A DNA stretch of 64,000 nucleotides from Rhizophagus irregularis (GCF_026210795.1 NC_089447.1:870501-934500), one strand, 5' to 3'. Numbered from the stretch's first letter, positions 11,569 to 23,329 are shown. Translations and numbers: made by a program. The notes: a model not told the origin generated them from the letters alone.

Positions 11569-12829
11569 AGCTTTAGTTTTAGCCACTTTAGACAAAAATC
11601 TATAAGACTGGCATAAACTTTCCAAGTCTTTAGGCTTCTTTGGAATATAAGTATTGCCCACAGTAACTGAAGGCAATGTGGAATTAGCAGCTTTGATAAT
11701 CCTAGAATGAAGATATTCACATTTCTGATTGAGAGGCCAAGCGTCAAAGACAAGTGGATCAATTGGACATAATTTATCCAAATTATCAGCAAAAGCAGTC
11801 CATTGATCAGAAGAAATGGAGTCATATTTGAAAACACGTCAAGTATTACGACCAAGTTGACGAGCTCGTGCAGATTTAATAGCATCTGATAATAATGAAG
11901 CATCAAAATATGTAATAATAGGGTTATGGTCTGAAATGTGTAAATCATGAGCATCAAAAATAGAAGCTGTTAACATATATTGGCGAAGAAGTGGACAAGA
12001 CCAAACAAAGTCAATACGAGTAATAGTATCCAAATGGTAATAGGTACCTAAGGTACCGGATAAATTAAGGGGGTGCAGTTTTCATAATTATGAGAAAGCA
12101 AATAATGAAATAATTTGTGAATTCGTTTAGCAGCAACCTGAGGTTGATGCAAAAATATAGGGTAATATTTCTCCAGATTCATGTTAAAATCGCCGCAAAT
12201 AGCATGGTGAAAATTTTGTGAAGAAGTTTGGGAAATTAAAGAAATTAATTGATCAATGACTTCGTAACGAAGAACAAGATCATTTGTGGGTGGAATGTAG
12301 ACAACAAATATATGCAATTTAACATTGCCTTTAAAAAACAAGTCTACATAAAGAATATGGGAGGAATGGGATTGATAAAATTGAACATGAGTAGCTAAAG
12401 AGTTGTGTATGAATAAAGAAACACCACCAGAAGAGCGACCATGTTTGGTGGAGTCCAAATCAGAATGAAAAGAAGTATAATCACAAACTCATTTAGACAA
12501 AAATTTTATTCGTTTAGGCGATAGGTGTGTATCAACGATACCACCAAAGGAAATGTGATTTTGTAAAAAGAAAGAAGAGATTTGGTCCATTTTAAAGGAA
12601 CCTTGGCCAGGAGTTTTAAGACCATTAACATTAAAAGAAGAATGTTAAAAGAATTGGGAATGGGGGAAGTAGAGGAAGAAGAAGAAAATAAAGTATCGGA
12701 TAAAGGATCATTAAAAATATCACTAAAATTAACGGGGTTGGGGGGATTTCACACAAAGGTATCATAATCTATATTATCGTTCATCATTATAACACAATGA
12801 TAAAAATTGCGGGGTGAAAGAAAGGGATA

Positions 12830-14991
12830 ACAAATCAATCAGACAAAGTTTTATTGACTAAGTCCGAGGAAGAGCCACCAGAAATGGAGCTAATAAATCT
12901 TTCAATAGAGCCGGATAAGTGGTCGAATTTGTTATCTAAGGATCGTTGAAATGAATAAATTTCAGCACGTTCTTTATTAATAGTTACTTCATCAGCAGTT
13001 TCGGGATGGGGGAAGAAGAAATGGTGGAACAGGGAACAGAAACCATTGGGGGAGGGAGAACCGGGCCAGAATTAGACCTGTTCGAAGTGGGCGGGTTAGA
13101 TTGTGTTATATAAGGGGGGTGCTTTGGTGATTATCAACTAGCATGTATGAAGAATTATTAGGGTCGGGTGGGAGAACATCGTCTTGCTTATGTCCAAAAA
13201 CACGAAGTTCCAACCGAGACATCCTCTGATCAGCTAATTCAAGAGCATGAATTCTAGCACGTACACTAGCCATATCTTCTTGAAGGCTTTTAAGCACTGA
13301 AAGGATCTCTTGAATTTGGGAGCAATTAGGATACACCAAAAAAGGTTGTTTATGACCAGATGAGTTAGGAATAAAGGTACTATTACGTTGGGAAGTGAAA
13401 AAGGAAACTGAACGGTCTTTGCCTTTACGCTCATTAGAGCGAGGTTGTTGTGCAGATTGGATAGATTTATTGGAATTAGAAGGATTGGGCGAAGAAGTGT
13501 TATTGGTATTATTATTGCTCCGTCCAGTGTTATTGGCTGAATGGTTACGTTGTCGGGAATTAGAACGATCTTTGGATTGAGAACGGGAACGATGTCTATT
13601 GCAATTAACAGAAGAGTCATGGTTATTTGATCGTCCAATATTAAAACGTTCTTTTAAGTGTGCAACAGGATTACGGGTACGTGAGCGACCACGAGAATTG
13701 TTCAATGGGTATGCAGTAGGGGCGCAGCCAAGTTTGCCGCATCTGTGGCAAAGCTTGTTTGTATTCTCCGGAAATTCCCATTGGAGTCTGTGGCCTTGCA
13801 GGGTGACTGATTGTTCCATTGCGGTGTCCATCATTTGTTGTGATTTGAAAGTGATGTAAGCCCATCATTTAGGTTTATAGGAATTAAGAGATAGTGGGAT
13901 ATTAACGGCCATAGCGCCAATTGCTCGTACCAAGGGTGCTAAATGCACATCTTTTGTGTTAGGAGGGAGGCTGAGATAAAACGGTGACGAATTCATGTCG
14001 TGTTTTCTTTTGATCAAGGGTGAGGGAGCATGGTGTAATACGTAAACAAGTGGAATAACAATAGATTGCCCACTGTTTATCCATGAAATGTTGGATAGAA
14101 GAAGCATCATCATAAACAATACGAGCTTGCTGAACTTTAGCATTGGCACGTGTATGGATGCGACAGGATTGTATGTTACCATATTTTTAAAAAAGAGCAG
14201 TAATGTCATCTTTCTTGATGAAGAATGGAATGTCAGTGACTTGGATAGCCCAGAGATCTTCATCAGTTCGGAGTTGCTGAGGGTCATGTAGAAAAAATTG
14301 GAGATCGGCAAGATCATCAGGTTGGAGAGAAAGGCAGGCATCACATTCAGTAGTTGAATTAAAATGAATGACTAATCGTTTGAGGTCACCAGAACCAGAC
14401 ATGCGAGCGCGGCCAGTGTAAGAGTGATAAGTTTCCAAAAGGAGGTTATTGACAGCGTCAATCATAGCCCGATTGGTAGGATACTTTTTGATAAATTCAG
14501 GAGAAGTATTAGGAGCCGCAGCAGCCTGATAATCATGCCTAAGAATGGAAATAGTGGGCGTGTCGGGAAGAAGAAGAAGTATCATTGGTATCCATAATAT
14601 CTTTATTAGGAGACGCGTCTAAGGGGGAAGTTTCTTTGTCTTTTGGGGCATGCATGGACGCGTCGGTACCAGACGCAACAGTACTAGGCGCAGAAGGCGC
14701 AGTAGTATTTTTGGGAGGAGGAGACGAAAAGTTGTCAGCATTATTTTGTTGAGGAGGAGTAATATGACTACCTCCAGCGTCAGCCGCTGAGTCAGCGACG
14801 TAGTCTTCTTCCATAGGATTTTCTGGGAGCGTACGGGTACGTTTGGAAGGGTTGTTTTTATTGTTTGTTTGTTCATTATCAGAGTTCGAAATGTCAGAGC
14901 CAGAGTCTTTATTTTTGTTTCGTTTATCTTGTCGCTTGGCAGATCACCCGTTAGGGTTATTGCCAGCTTTTTTGTTACCTTTGGAAGGCAT
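12830..14991 (-). pseudogene. LINE ORF1: RRM-like and zinc-knuckle RNA-binding protein
   Basis: Minus strand, AUG at 14991-14989. A basic N-terminus (MPSKGNKKAGNNPNG) is followed by a low-complexity acidic/Pro/Ser region. Next comes an RRM-like fold (AIQVTDIPFFIKKDDITALF then KYGNIQSCRIHTRANAKVQQ), a CCHC-type knuckle, an Arg/Ser/Asn-rich segment, and a probable coiled coil near the end (ERAEIYSFQRSLDNKFDHL). In the knuckle (CHRCGKLGCAPTAYPL) the positions expected to be His and the last Cys of C-x2-C-x4-H-x4-C read Cys and Tyr, so it should not bind zinc. Stops and shifts are scattered, including one within the first 20 codons. ORF1 would package the element RNA. Confidence 0.8.
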
Positions 14992-15092
14992 ATTAATAGT
15001 AAAATAAGAGATGTGTTAATATGAAGAATAAAAATTTCTTCCGCGAAATTTTTGACCAAGGATCTACAAGAAAGAGTTGGCAGATCGGGATC

Positions 15093-15107
15093 AAGTCACA
15101 CTTTTGG
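15093..15107. repeat. 15-bp retroelement target site, copy 3
   Basis: AAGTCACACTTTTGG immediately 5' of the LINE (minus orientation). Beyond it the surviving interior of MITE M resumes. Confidence 0.9.
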
Positions 15108-15687
15108 CAGATTGGCCCATTTTTCAGGGGTTCAAAAAATAGTTTTTTGTAAATATCTCGGCATCCAGTGGGCCAATTTTGATGAACATTTTTTTAAATT
15201 GTAGAGCTAAATGAGGGCTACAAAATAAAAAAATGTTCATTAAAATTGAATCACTGGATGCTGAGATATTTACAAAAAACGATTTTTTGAGTTTTAACAA
15301 AAAGTGGTGTTTTTGGCCAAAAGTCCATTATGACCTTTATATTAGATATCCGAGGTCCCTGTTCAATATTTTCTACTTCCATATTATTTTCTAAATCAAC
15401 TGCATTTCGACTTCTTTATTTAGTTGAAATAAAATCTCTTAACAATTTTACTAATTCGTTATCACATCCAGTTTCTAATGCAATATTAATTGCAGTCTTT
15501 GCAGTTAAAAATGCTACTCCAAATTTATTTCTTTTAGGAATAATTTGTTGAATAATTTCATTATTATAAGATCCTTGAAAATGCTTTTTCAAACTTTGAA
15601 GAGTAAATCTACTGTATGTAGTATTGCTGTATCAAATGATTCTACTGCTGTAAAAACAGGTAAATTTTCAAGTATACTACTACTTAA

Positions 15688-16124
15688 CACAGGTCGAAAA
15701 GTGAAAAATCAGGCACCAATCGGTGACTAATTGGCATCTTTGCCAAATACCGTGCAGTTTGCTAACTTTTGATCCAGTAATCAGAAAAAAAATAAAATAT
15801 AGTTCATTGGAATCGTCTCAACAAGACGAATCTAATGGTAGTAAAATCGCATTTCTAGGATTAATACTTGATGAGAAATTAAGTAAAATATAAAAATAAA
15901 AATGTATTATTTATATTTATTTAATTTTTTATTAACTATTAATCCTAGAGATGCGATTTTACTACCATTAGATTCGTCTTGTTGAGACAATTCCAATGAG
16001 CTATATTTTATTTTTTTCTGATCACTGGATCAAAAGTTAGCAAACTGCCTGATTGGTGATGGTATTTGGCGAAAATGCTGATTGGTGACTAATTGATGCC
16101 TAATTTTTCACTTTTCAACCTGTG
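15688..16124. mobile_element. 437-bp foldback MITE in MULE #1
   Basis: Long imperfect inverted repeats of ~200 bp start CACAGGTCGAAAAGTGAAAA and CACAGGTTGAAAAGTGAAAA (reverse complement of the right end). TAA flanks it at 15685-15687 and 16125-16127, as expected of PIF/Harbinger-type elements. The arms contain TTCATTGGAATCGTCTCA and CTAATGGTAGTAAAATC, a module also found in the large palindrome at 10387-11568. Confidence 0.85.
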
Positions 16125-16604
16125 TAATTTCGTTAAAATATCATCTTTGTACCATCTAATAGGAATAATACTAATATGAAATTTTGCTGTATTAGAATAA
16201 AGCATAACTCTCCAAAAATGGCAGCAAATTATTCCTTTTGTAATTGTTTCCAAACAAGTACAAATATGTGATCTATCATTAAAAAGAACTACTAAATTTT
16301 CTTTTTGAGAAATACCTCCTACTTGACAAATTTTCCAAATTTCAACAATATTTGATGTATCCATATCATTTAATATAGATTTTAACATTACTTGTGGTTC
16401 ATTTACTATATCTTCTACGAAATTATCATCTGGAGTATCAGAAGGTGAGTTCTGTAATGAAAAATAATGTTTTTTATTTATAAATGTTAATCAATATCAA
16501 TAGTTTTATTTTTTAAGAAATAATACATACATCAAATAAACAAGATATTAATTGCCCTTCATAAGTAAATGATTGTGAAATTTGAAAACGTTGTAAAGAT
16601 AATA

Positions 16605-17191
16605 CACTACTTGGACAAAAGTAGCGGGAATTCATATTTTATTAATTACTTGAAAATGTACATAATAATAATACCTAAAATTTTAATATGTGATGATGTA
16701 GACAATACAGAATATATATTCAAAATTTTATTGTTCTAGCATTCATACAACTACATTAATTAAAGAAAACTCAGAAAGAAATTTTAACAATTATCTATAT
16801 ATTATATAATAAAAATAAACAAATAGTCTGATACTGTCAGTTTATTAGGAATTATACATAATAATTATACCAGAAATTTTAATATGTAGTAGTACAGGTT
16901 CTTTAATTAATATATATACATCAAATATCTTTTTTCTAGTTTTTGTTTTTATATGGATTATAAAAAAAATGGAGAGAAAATTAAATTATAAAAACAATAG
17001 TACTGTTGCTAATTACCAAATTTCTTTTTTTAATTAACATAGTTGTATGAAGGCTAGAACTATGAAATTTTGAATATATATTCTTTATTATCTATGTTAT
17101 TATATATTAAAATTTCAAGTATTATTAATATGTATGTTTTTGAGTAATTAATAAAATATGATGAATTCCCGCTACTTTTGTCCAAGTAGTG
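16605..17191. mobile_element. 587-bp Tc1/mariner-type foldback MITE in MULE #1
   Basis: Starts CACTACTTGGACAAAAGTAG and ends with its reverse complement, flanked by TA at 16603-16604 and 17192-17193. The arms remain similar for well over 150 bp inward, so nearly the whole element folds back. The host frame joins across it (VEFLTPL to LSLQRFQISQSF). It is non-coding. Confidence 0.9.
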
Positions 17192-18273
17192 TATAAGAGG
17201 AGTTAAAAATTCAACAATAACTGTATTAACATCTGAAAAAAATTGAGAAGATGTGAAAGTCCAACTGTTGTATACTTTGCTTTAAGATCTGTTAATTGAC
17301 AATATCTAATTTCTTCTTCATGTCTCTTATTTATAGCTTCTTCCATCTCACAAAGTGTACTTGTTCTATTTAAAGACCTTTTAATAATACCATTAAACGA
17401 TTTTATACTTTGGGTACTTTGTATACCACCATTAAATTGAAATGGCATATATGCTTTAGCCCAACTAATTCTATTATTATATAATGTTAGTCATATAACG
17501 TTCACAGTTTGGAAATGATTTTATCATAAATTCCCAACATTGCTCAAAAATCTCTATACATAATGCATTTCTACATGCATAGAAAGCTTTACTAAAATTA
17601 CTAAAGTTTTCGTCTAATTTGGATTTAAAATGTTTTATAATATTCTGCTATATATGGAACATACAATAAAAATGTGATGTATTTGGAAAAACTTGAGCAA
17701 CAGCATTAATTAATCCAGGTTCAGAATCAGTTCAAAATGATTTTGGAATTATATTGTCAGTTGCTTTTACCAAACATTGTAAAATCCAAGTGTATGTTGA
17801 AGAAAGTTCATCTTCTATTAAAGTATTTGTCACATTGCAAAATCTTCTATAGTTATCTTTTATCATAAATACACTTAAGTACATATTATACTTGTTAGTT
17901 TTACAAGTATTGTAATTTAATACTATATCAGAAAATCGCTTATACAATTCTTGTTGACTGGAAGACATCCAAAATATACCTGATGGGCAATTTTCACTAC
18001 CAGTATGACGAACAAAAACTTTTCAACATAGGTCTTGAGTTATTTTTTCAAATAAGATATCAAGAAATAATAAAGAGTCAGATCTTTCATTTTTATTATT
18101 CTGGTATAAATTATAAATAGCATTATAAACGTTTTGTTTATGAAATACATGTTCTGGATACTTTTTTTAAAGAATTTCTAGTTGTATAATAGGTGCAACT
18201 TTGCAATCCAAAAAAAAATTCAAGTCTTTTATCATTTCGTTATCAAAACATCTATATCTAGCAATAATATGAG

Positions 18274-18517
18274 TAAGGTTGCTTGTCTAAACCTCCTCAA
18301 AATCCTACGATTAGTTTCGTCAAAATTTTACTATAGATTTATTATAGTTTCGGCAGAGTTTTGGCAGTTTCGGCATTTATAATAAGTTTCGGCAGTTTCG
18401 CCTTTCTCCAAAGTTTCGCCAGTTTTTTAATATAACTTTAATATAGTTTCGGCAGAATTTCGCTTTTCGGCAAAACGCCATCTTGCCTAAACCCCTAGGT
18501 TTCGGCAAGCAACCTTA
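18274..18517 (+). mobile_element. 244-bp hAT-type MITE, copy 1
   Basis: Ends TAAGGTTGCTTG / CAAGCAACCTTA, flanked by AATATGAG and AATATAAG (7 of 8 matching). Rich in GTTTCGGCAGTTTCGGCA-like repeats. The second copy (52025-52268) has the same length and lies in inverted orientation. Confidence 0.9.
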
Positions 18518-19317
18518 AATATAAGGTAATTGAGTAGGGTTTACTTCATAATTATGTATATTTTTTAATGATGCTACATTTTACTTGATTTGCTATTTTT
18601 GGAAATGAGAAGTTGCAGTGCTACTCACAATTTGTCTTTATAGTACTACGTAAACGATGCAATTTCTGATCTATTACTTTTCTGAATTCATATTTTCCAT
18701 TTGAAGAATAACGAAATGATTTATGTCGTATAATAGTAAAATCATTTGGATCTTTATTATTTTGATAAACTTGATATCCAAACCCTCTTTCTAAACAATA
18801 TTGATGCATAAATGTATTAACTGATTGCCAATCATCAAAATAATCTCCTACAGTAAGATTATACTAATAAACCTGTTCAGATAATGATTCAAAATGTTCT
18901 TCAAAAGGTAGTTCAAAAGGAGTTTTACAAAAAGATTCAGAAGAAGGTTCAGAAGAAGGTTTAGGAGATAACTCTAAAGAAGGCTCAGAAAGTAACTCTA
19001 AAGAAGGGTTAATAGATGGTTTAGAAGGTGTTTCAAGAGAAAAACTATCTATGTTTGTAAAATTATGATTAAAATCTGGGTTAACAACTGGTAAAAAATT
19101 TATAGTAAAATTATCATTAAATAGTGACAATAAGAAGTCTAAAGTTTCAGAATATAGCAAAAAAATGCATTTGTCTTATATATATCTTTATTATAATCAT
19201 TAGAATCCTCCATATTGTTTATATTGTTTAAAGAAAATAAAAATAAAAAAAGAAAAATGGCGTTCTAAGGCTAAAAGTTTGTTTATATATTATGTAAATT
19301 AGGGTAAATTCACCAAA

Positions 19318-19500
19318 GGTGAATTTTACCATAAAATTTTAAAAATTTAATGTAACACATGTATGTAATATATGTAAATCAAGGTGAAATTCACCATTAA
19401 ATTACTAAAATTTGGTATTTTAATAAAAATTTATAAAAATTGAAGTGAATTTCACCACTGGTAAATTAATTTTAAATTAACCACTGGTGAATATAAAATT
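19318..19500. repeat. Cluster of GGTGAAWTTCACC-like palindromes
   Basis: Several imperfect palindromes (TTCACCAAAGGTGAA, GGTGAAATTCACC, GTGAATTTCACCAC, ACCACTGGTGAAT) lie just upstream of MULE #1. The same kind of cluster borders MULE #2 on both sides, so this is probably its terminal region. Confidence 0.6.
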
Positions 19501-19544
19501 AATCCTTTTATATATAAATAAAATACTTTTATTTAATAAAAGTA

Positions 19545-20325
19545 AAATAAAAAATAATAATAAAAAAATAAGGTATTAAATTTAAAAAATATTTTTTTTT
19601 TAATTTTATAGTATATTTATATATATTAGAGCAAAATATTAAAAAATAATATAAAATATAATTAATTTACAAATTTATTATATATTAGGATATTTTATAT
19701 GTATACTATCAACCTTTACACTTTTCTTTTCAGTTTTATCAAAAATTTAAAAATAATTAACAATTAAAGATAAATTTAACGGTTTTAAAAGAAAATTCTT
19801 AATTTAACAAATAAAGTCACAAGTATAAATAAAATTTTTTTGAATATATAAACATATAAATTTTGTAAATTAAAAAAACAGTATTAAAGAACTTTTTAAC
19901 CAGAAGCATAAATCTGGTAATAAAAAAATAAAGTAAAGAAAAACTCTAAAAACTCCAAGTAAAATCTATATAAGAAAATAATGAAATTAAAGGAGATTCT
20001 AAAGTAATTAACAGATAGGCTATAGAATGAACTAGAAACAAAATAATTTTATTTTAATCTAATAATAAGTTAACTTTTATTTGTTTTTTACAAATTAGAA
20101 ATTTTTATTTCTTTCAGAAATTTTTCTTAGATTAACTAGATTTCTATTTACAATAAAATTTTAGTTTAGAATACTGCTAACCTTACTTATTTCTTTTTTT
20201 CCTTTATTTTTATAATTTAAAATAAAGGATTTTTAAAATATAAAGTTTTATTTTAGTTTAATTGGTAATACTTTATATTTTTATCTTTATTTTTAATAAA
20301 ATATGAATTAACTTTATAATGAAAA
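19545..20325 (+). repeat. AT-rich dispersed repeat R1, longest copy
   Basis: About 780 bp without coding potential. Its first part (19550-19860) reappears reverse-complemented at 52610-52960 and its second part (19850-20325) reverse-complemented at 39555-40050. Shared landmarks include AGTATACTATCAACCTTTACAC-like sequence and TAAGTTAACTTTTATTTG. Confidence 0.7.
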
Positions 20326-20663
20326 AAAAAGTAATTTTAGTTAAAATTAAGTACTAATAGTCATTAATAATAATATTATCACTGATAAAATTTAATAATA
20401 CTTTATTTATATTATTTATTTTTATTTTATTTTATAGTATATTCATAAATTTATTACAGTAAAATAAAAATAAATGTAAGTAAAACAAAATATTCTAAAA
20501 TTATTTTAATATTATTGATTCATAAACCATTTGAAAAAAAATATTTTTTTAAAAAAAAATTAATATATTTATAGAAATCTATAAGTACAATGGACATTAA
20601 AACAAATGTATCAAAATTTATAAATTATTATATATTAATATTATATTTATTAATTACCAATCC

Positions 20664-21228
20664 GCCTAAAATCGGCACTGCGTTACTAATAAAATTCAGG
20701 GATAATAGCGATAATAAAAAAAGCATTTTTTGCATCTCGCGCGTGAAATAAGTTTCAACCATTTTACAAACAGAAATATCATAAATACAATATTTTCTTT
20801 CATTTTATGACAAGTCATATTTGCCAAAAAATTTTATAATTATATTTCTGTAACTAATTTTCTTCAACTTTCACTTGTTTTTAATAATAAAAATATTTTA
20901 AAAAAGCTTTTAAAAACAACTTTAAAAGCTAAAAATTATAGGTTTTTAAGGTAAATAATGCAATATAGTAAAATGAAATATTGAAATTTCGTATATTTTA
21001 AGGTGTAAATCTGACGCGCGTGCATAGTAAACTCATTATTTTGCATATGAATGTATAACTTTTTTTTGCAAATTCGTTTTTTTCAAGTATTTTTTCAGTA
21101 TATCATATGATTTTTTTTTATAGTCAATATGTCATTTATGAGATATCCTTTTTTGAAGTTTGTGTTCTAGCACAAAATCGGCAAATTTAACCCCAAATTT
21201 TATTAGTAACGCAGTGCCGATTTTAGGC
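20664..21228. mobile_element. 565-bp MITE with 33-bp perfect terminal repeats
   Basis: The 33-bp ends (20664-20696 and 21196-21228, starting GCCTAAAATCGGCACTGCGT) are perfect inverted repeats. The interior has no coding potential. I could not define a convincing target duplication, so the family is open. Confidence 0.85.
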
Positions 21229-21344
21229 AGATCTGCAATTAAATATTTAATATATTATATAATCTTCATATTACATCAATTTTAATAATAATTATTAAAC
21301 CAGATTTTTTATAATCACATAGTTTTTGTTAAAATATTGGTACA

Positions 21345-21486
21345 TTACTTTAAGAAAGTTACATATATTATGTAATATTCAGTTTAATATAAACTTACTC
21401 CCTTCCTCTCTCTTATTAGATTTAATAATCAATCAAATTATAATATTTATAAATTATATAATTTTATTAAGTGTAATTTAAGATTT
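21345..21486 (-). repeat. ~140-bp dispersed repeat, copy 2
   Basis: Reverse complement of 3234-3365 with small differences. Immediately beyond it (21490-21545) part of the sequence (TACGTAATATATGTAA) recurs, suggesting nested or terminal repeats of the adjacent Tc1-type element. Confidence 0.7.
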
Positions 21487-21602
21487 TGGTTATTCCTCTC
21501 CCCCTCTTTAATAATTACGTAATATATGTAAGTTTTCTTATTATATATTATGAATTTATTAAAAAAATAAAAAAATTTAAATTTTTTTTAACTAAAAATA
21601 TA

Positions 21603-22620
21603 TTCAAATTTTTTACCATTGAGTATATCCTCCCTTTGCTTTAATTATATCATTAATTTATTTTGGCATTATTTTTATTAATTTAGAATATGTCTTCAAA
21701 CTTATTTTATTCCATATTTTAGAAACTTATTCTCATAATATATCTTTTCCTTTAATTTCAATTTTTAAAACTCTGAGATGATGATCAATATCATTCTAAA
21801 GATGTTTTATAGAATTAAAGTCAGGAGACTGAGGTGGCTATAATAAAACTTCTATTTATTATCTTCAAACTACTACTTAATATGAACTGCTATATGTTTT
21901 GAATCGTTATTTTGTTGAAATATAATATTATTAGTATCTAAATCATAGTAGTGAGAAAGCCCATAAGGTCCTTTTACAATATTTTACAATATAATTCAGT
22001 CCAGTCCATATTACCTTTTATTCTTATCAAATATCCTATACCTAAAAAAGTAAAGTACTTTCATACAAAAATATTACTTCCTCCAAATTTAATAGTAGAC
22101 TTTATATAAGTATTTTGAAGTGGATCTTTTGGATGTTTTTAGCAATATTAACGATCATCTGAGCTAAATATTTGAAATTTTAACTCATCAGATCACACTA
22201 TTTTATTCCAATCACTTACTATCCAATTTTTATATTTTTTTGCAAAATTTAGATATTTTTCATAGTATTTTTTAGGTAGTACCAACTTCTTACGCTTTAT
22301 TCAAGCTGCCAAACTATTTCTTTTTAATATTTTGCATACTGTACTTGAGTTTATTTTAACATTATAATTGACTTTTAAAGATTTTTGAATTTGAACTGTA
22401 TTAGAACATTCTCTTGTCATTATATTTCTTACAATATTATGTTCATCATATTTATTCAGTCTACATGGACAGCCTGAACTAGGTTTGTTTTAAACTTTAC
22501 CTGTCTTCTTGTACTTCTTTTTTAATCTTATAATGGTTGTATAACTTTTACATCTAATTTTAGTGGTAATTTCTCTTGTTGTATATAATAGCTTAAGCTC
22601 TCTGTTCAGTAGATAACTAT
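21603..22620 (-). pseudogene. Tc1/mariner transposase, dead
   Basis: Minus-strand pieces read TTREITTKIRCKSYTTIIRL (helix-turn-helix part), SSGCPCRLNKYDEHNIVR, a first-Asp region SDELKFQIFSSDD, a second-Asp region NNIIFQQNNDSKHIAVH, the PPQSPDFNSIKHL block and a C-terminal INDIIKAKGGYTQW. In the third block the position that is Glu in this family (NPIEHLW) is Lys, and the following Trp codon is TAG. At least ten in-frame stops and some shifts are present. It would have cut and pasted its own DNA; it now cannot. Confidence 0.85.
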
Positions 22621-23329
22621 GCTTTAAAAATTAATAAAAAAAAATATTTTTTTTAAAATAAAGCATATATGAGAAAAATAATTTTGATATAAAATATAAA
22701 AAAAAATTTTTTTATACTTTATTTTTACATTTTTTACAAAGTATCAAAATAAATGCATCATAATTAGAAGAAAAAAATTATATAATAGTAGATTGTATAA
22801 TATAAAAAGGAGTAATATTTATAATTTTAAAAATCAACATATATATTTTAATTAATAAACATATGATTTAATTATTTGTAAATTTTGGTGCATTTGTATT
22901 AACACCTACTGTATATTATCAGGTGATTATGAAAGCTTTACAAATATACTATATATAAATATAAGTAATTTTATGGGGGTTTAGGAATATCAGGGTTTTT
23001 TTCCGGGTGGAAAAAAACTACGGTATTCCATCCACATTTGAAATTACTAAGTTATACCCAGAGCGTGTAACTTATGATCACTGTATTATCACGTGTATGA
23101 TTATAAACTTTTTTACTTTTTTTATACTTTTTATACTTTTACTATCACACGTACAAATTATTTTATTTTCTTCCCTTAAATATTTTTCTACGTTCTTTAA
23201 ACAAATAATTTTCTTTTACATACAACTGAAGACTGAAAGGATAAAGATGGTAATTAAAAAGCATATTTCTATTTTCTTTTTTTTTGAAATAAATAGATAA
23301 ACTAATAAAAAAAATTGATATTTCAAGGA

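Larger units (their letters stand above)
5722..12787 (-). pseudogene. LINE ORF2: endonuclease - reverse transcriptase - RNase H
   Basis: Minus strand. The endonuclease domain (about 12590-11840) has CGDFNMN, DTITRIDFVW and the catalytic SDHNPI block. The RT starts near 9690 (NDKASGPSMISYEMLKHL) and carries QDISKAFDSVD (motif A), GIDQGEVISPLLWV (motif B) and FMDD (motif C, where FADD is commoner). RNase H lies within 5722-8667 (YTDDS, SSSRAEAAAIYAAL, IYTDSQSS, then a late NDFADSLAN). A C-terminal zinc-binding pattern follows (CRFCEDHLEDFMHLFLC). Damage includes a Trp codon changed to TGA before WRQATVF-like sequence, frameshifts near 9360 and 12470, and insertions at 9791-9992 and 10387-11568. 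The RNase H part alone is a 981-codon open frame. Confidence 0.9.
5462..15092 (-). mobile_element. LINE (non-LTR retrotransposon) with RNase H, defective
   Basis: Minus orientation, about 8.2 kb after removing two inserted elements (9791-9992 and 10387-11568). Order from the 5' end at 15092: short 5' UTR, ORF1 (14991 to ~12830), ORF2 (12787 to 5722), 3' UTR of ~260 bp with AATAAA near the end and no poly(A). It is flanked by AAGTCACACTTTTGG at 5447-5461 and 15093-15107. An apurinic-type endonuclease plus RT plus RNase H matches I/Tad-like LINE clades. Multiple stops and frameshifts make it inactive, but the layout is complete from end to end. Confidence 0.9.
4150..15359. mobile_element. MULE-type MITE M, ~0.29 kb net, swollen to 11.2 kb by insertions
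   Basis: A perfect 9-bp duplication TGTTCAATA flanks it at 4141-4149 and 15360-15368, and the host MULE frame joins cleanly across (ENIE to HDKNQNN). The ends are imperfect inverted repeats: GGACCCAGATATCT on the left, and GGGACCTCGGATATCT as the reverse complement of the right end. Similarity runs inward to ACTTTTGG. The surviving interior is a palindrome (about 15133-15300) with stems around ATCTCGGCATCCAGTG. The left arm is interrupted by two retroelements at AAGTCACACTTTTGG. Confidence 0.85.
3896..19213 (-). pseudogene. FAR1-like MULE transposase #1, shattered by nested insertions
   Basis: The minus-strand pieces fit together in order. An AUG at 19213 opens a Ser/Pro/Glu-rich N-terminus. 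The FAR1-type region follows (CLERGFGYQVYQNN), then the MULE core (SSQQELYKRFSDIVLNYNTC; TDSEPGLINAV; HFYCMFHI), then GGIQSTQSIKSFNGIIK, a SWIM finger (HICTCLETITKGIICCHFW), and a tail ending in a zinc knuckle (CKNPGHYQKKCPSIRE, stop 3896-3898). A 79-bp intron lies at 16452-16530. The gene is dead: Trp codons became TGA and TAG near the second Asp, several frameshifts occur, and the first catalytic Asp appears as Tyr when aligned with the second MULE gene at 41535-44620. It is cut by insertions at 4150-15359, 15688-16124, 16605-17191 and 18274-18517, and the frame resumes after each one. Net coding length is about 2.6 kb. Confidence 0.85.

Noticed and set aside
16605-17191. Reading the Tc1-type foldback as a regulatory hairpin of the MULE gene
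   Set aside because: TA duplication and frame rejoining show it is an insertion.
23007-23300. Open frame with a very hydrophobic Phe/Ile-rich stretch
   Set aside because: The hydrophobic run is translated T-rich DNA. No start context or homology.
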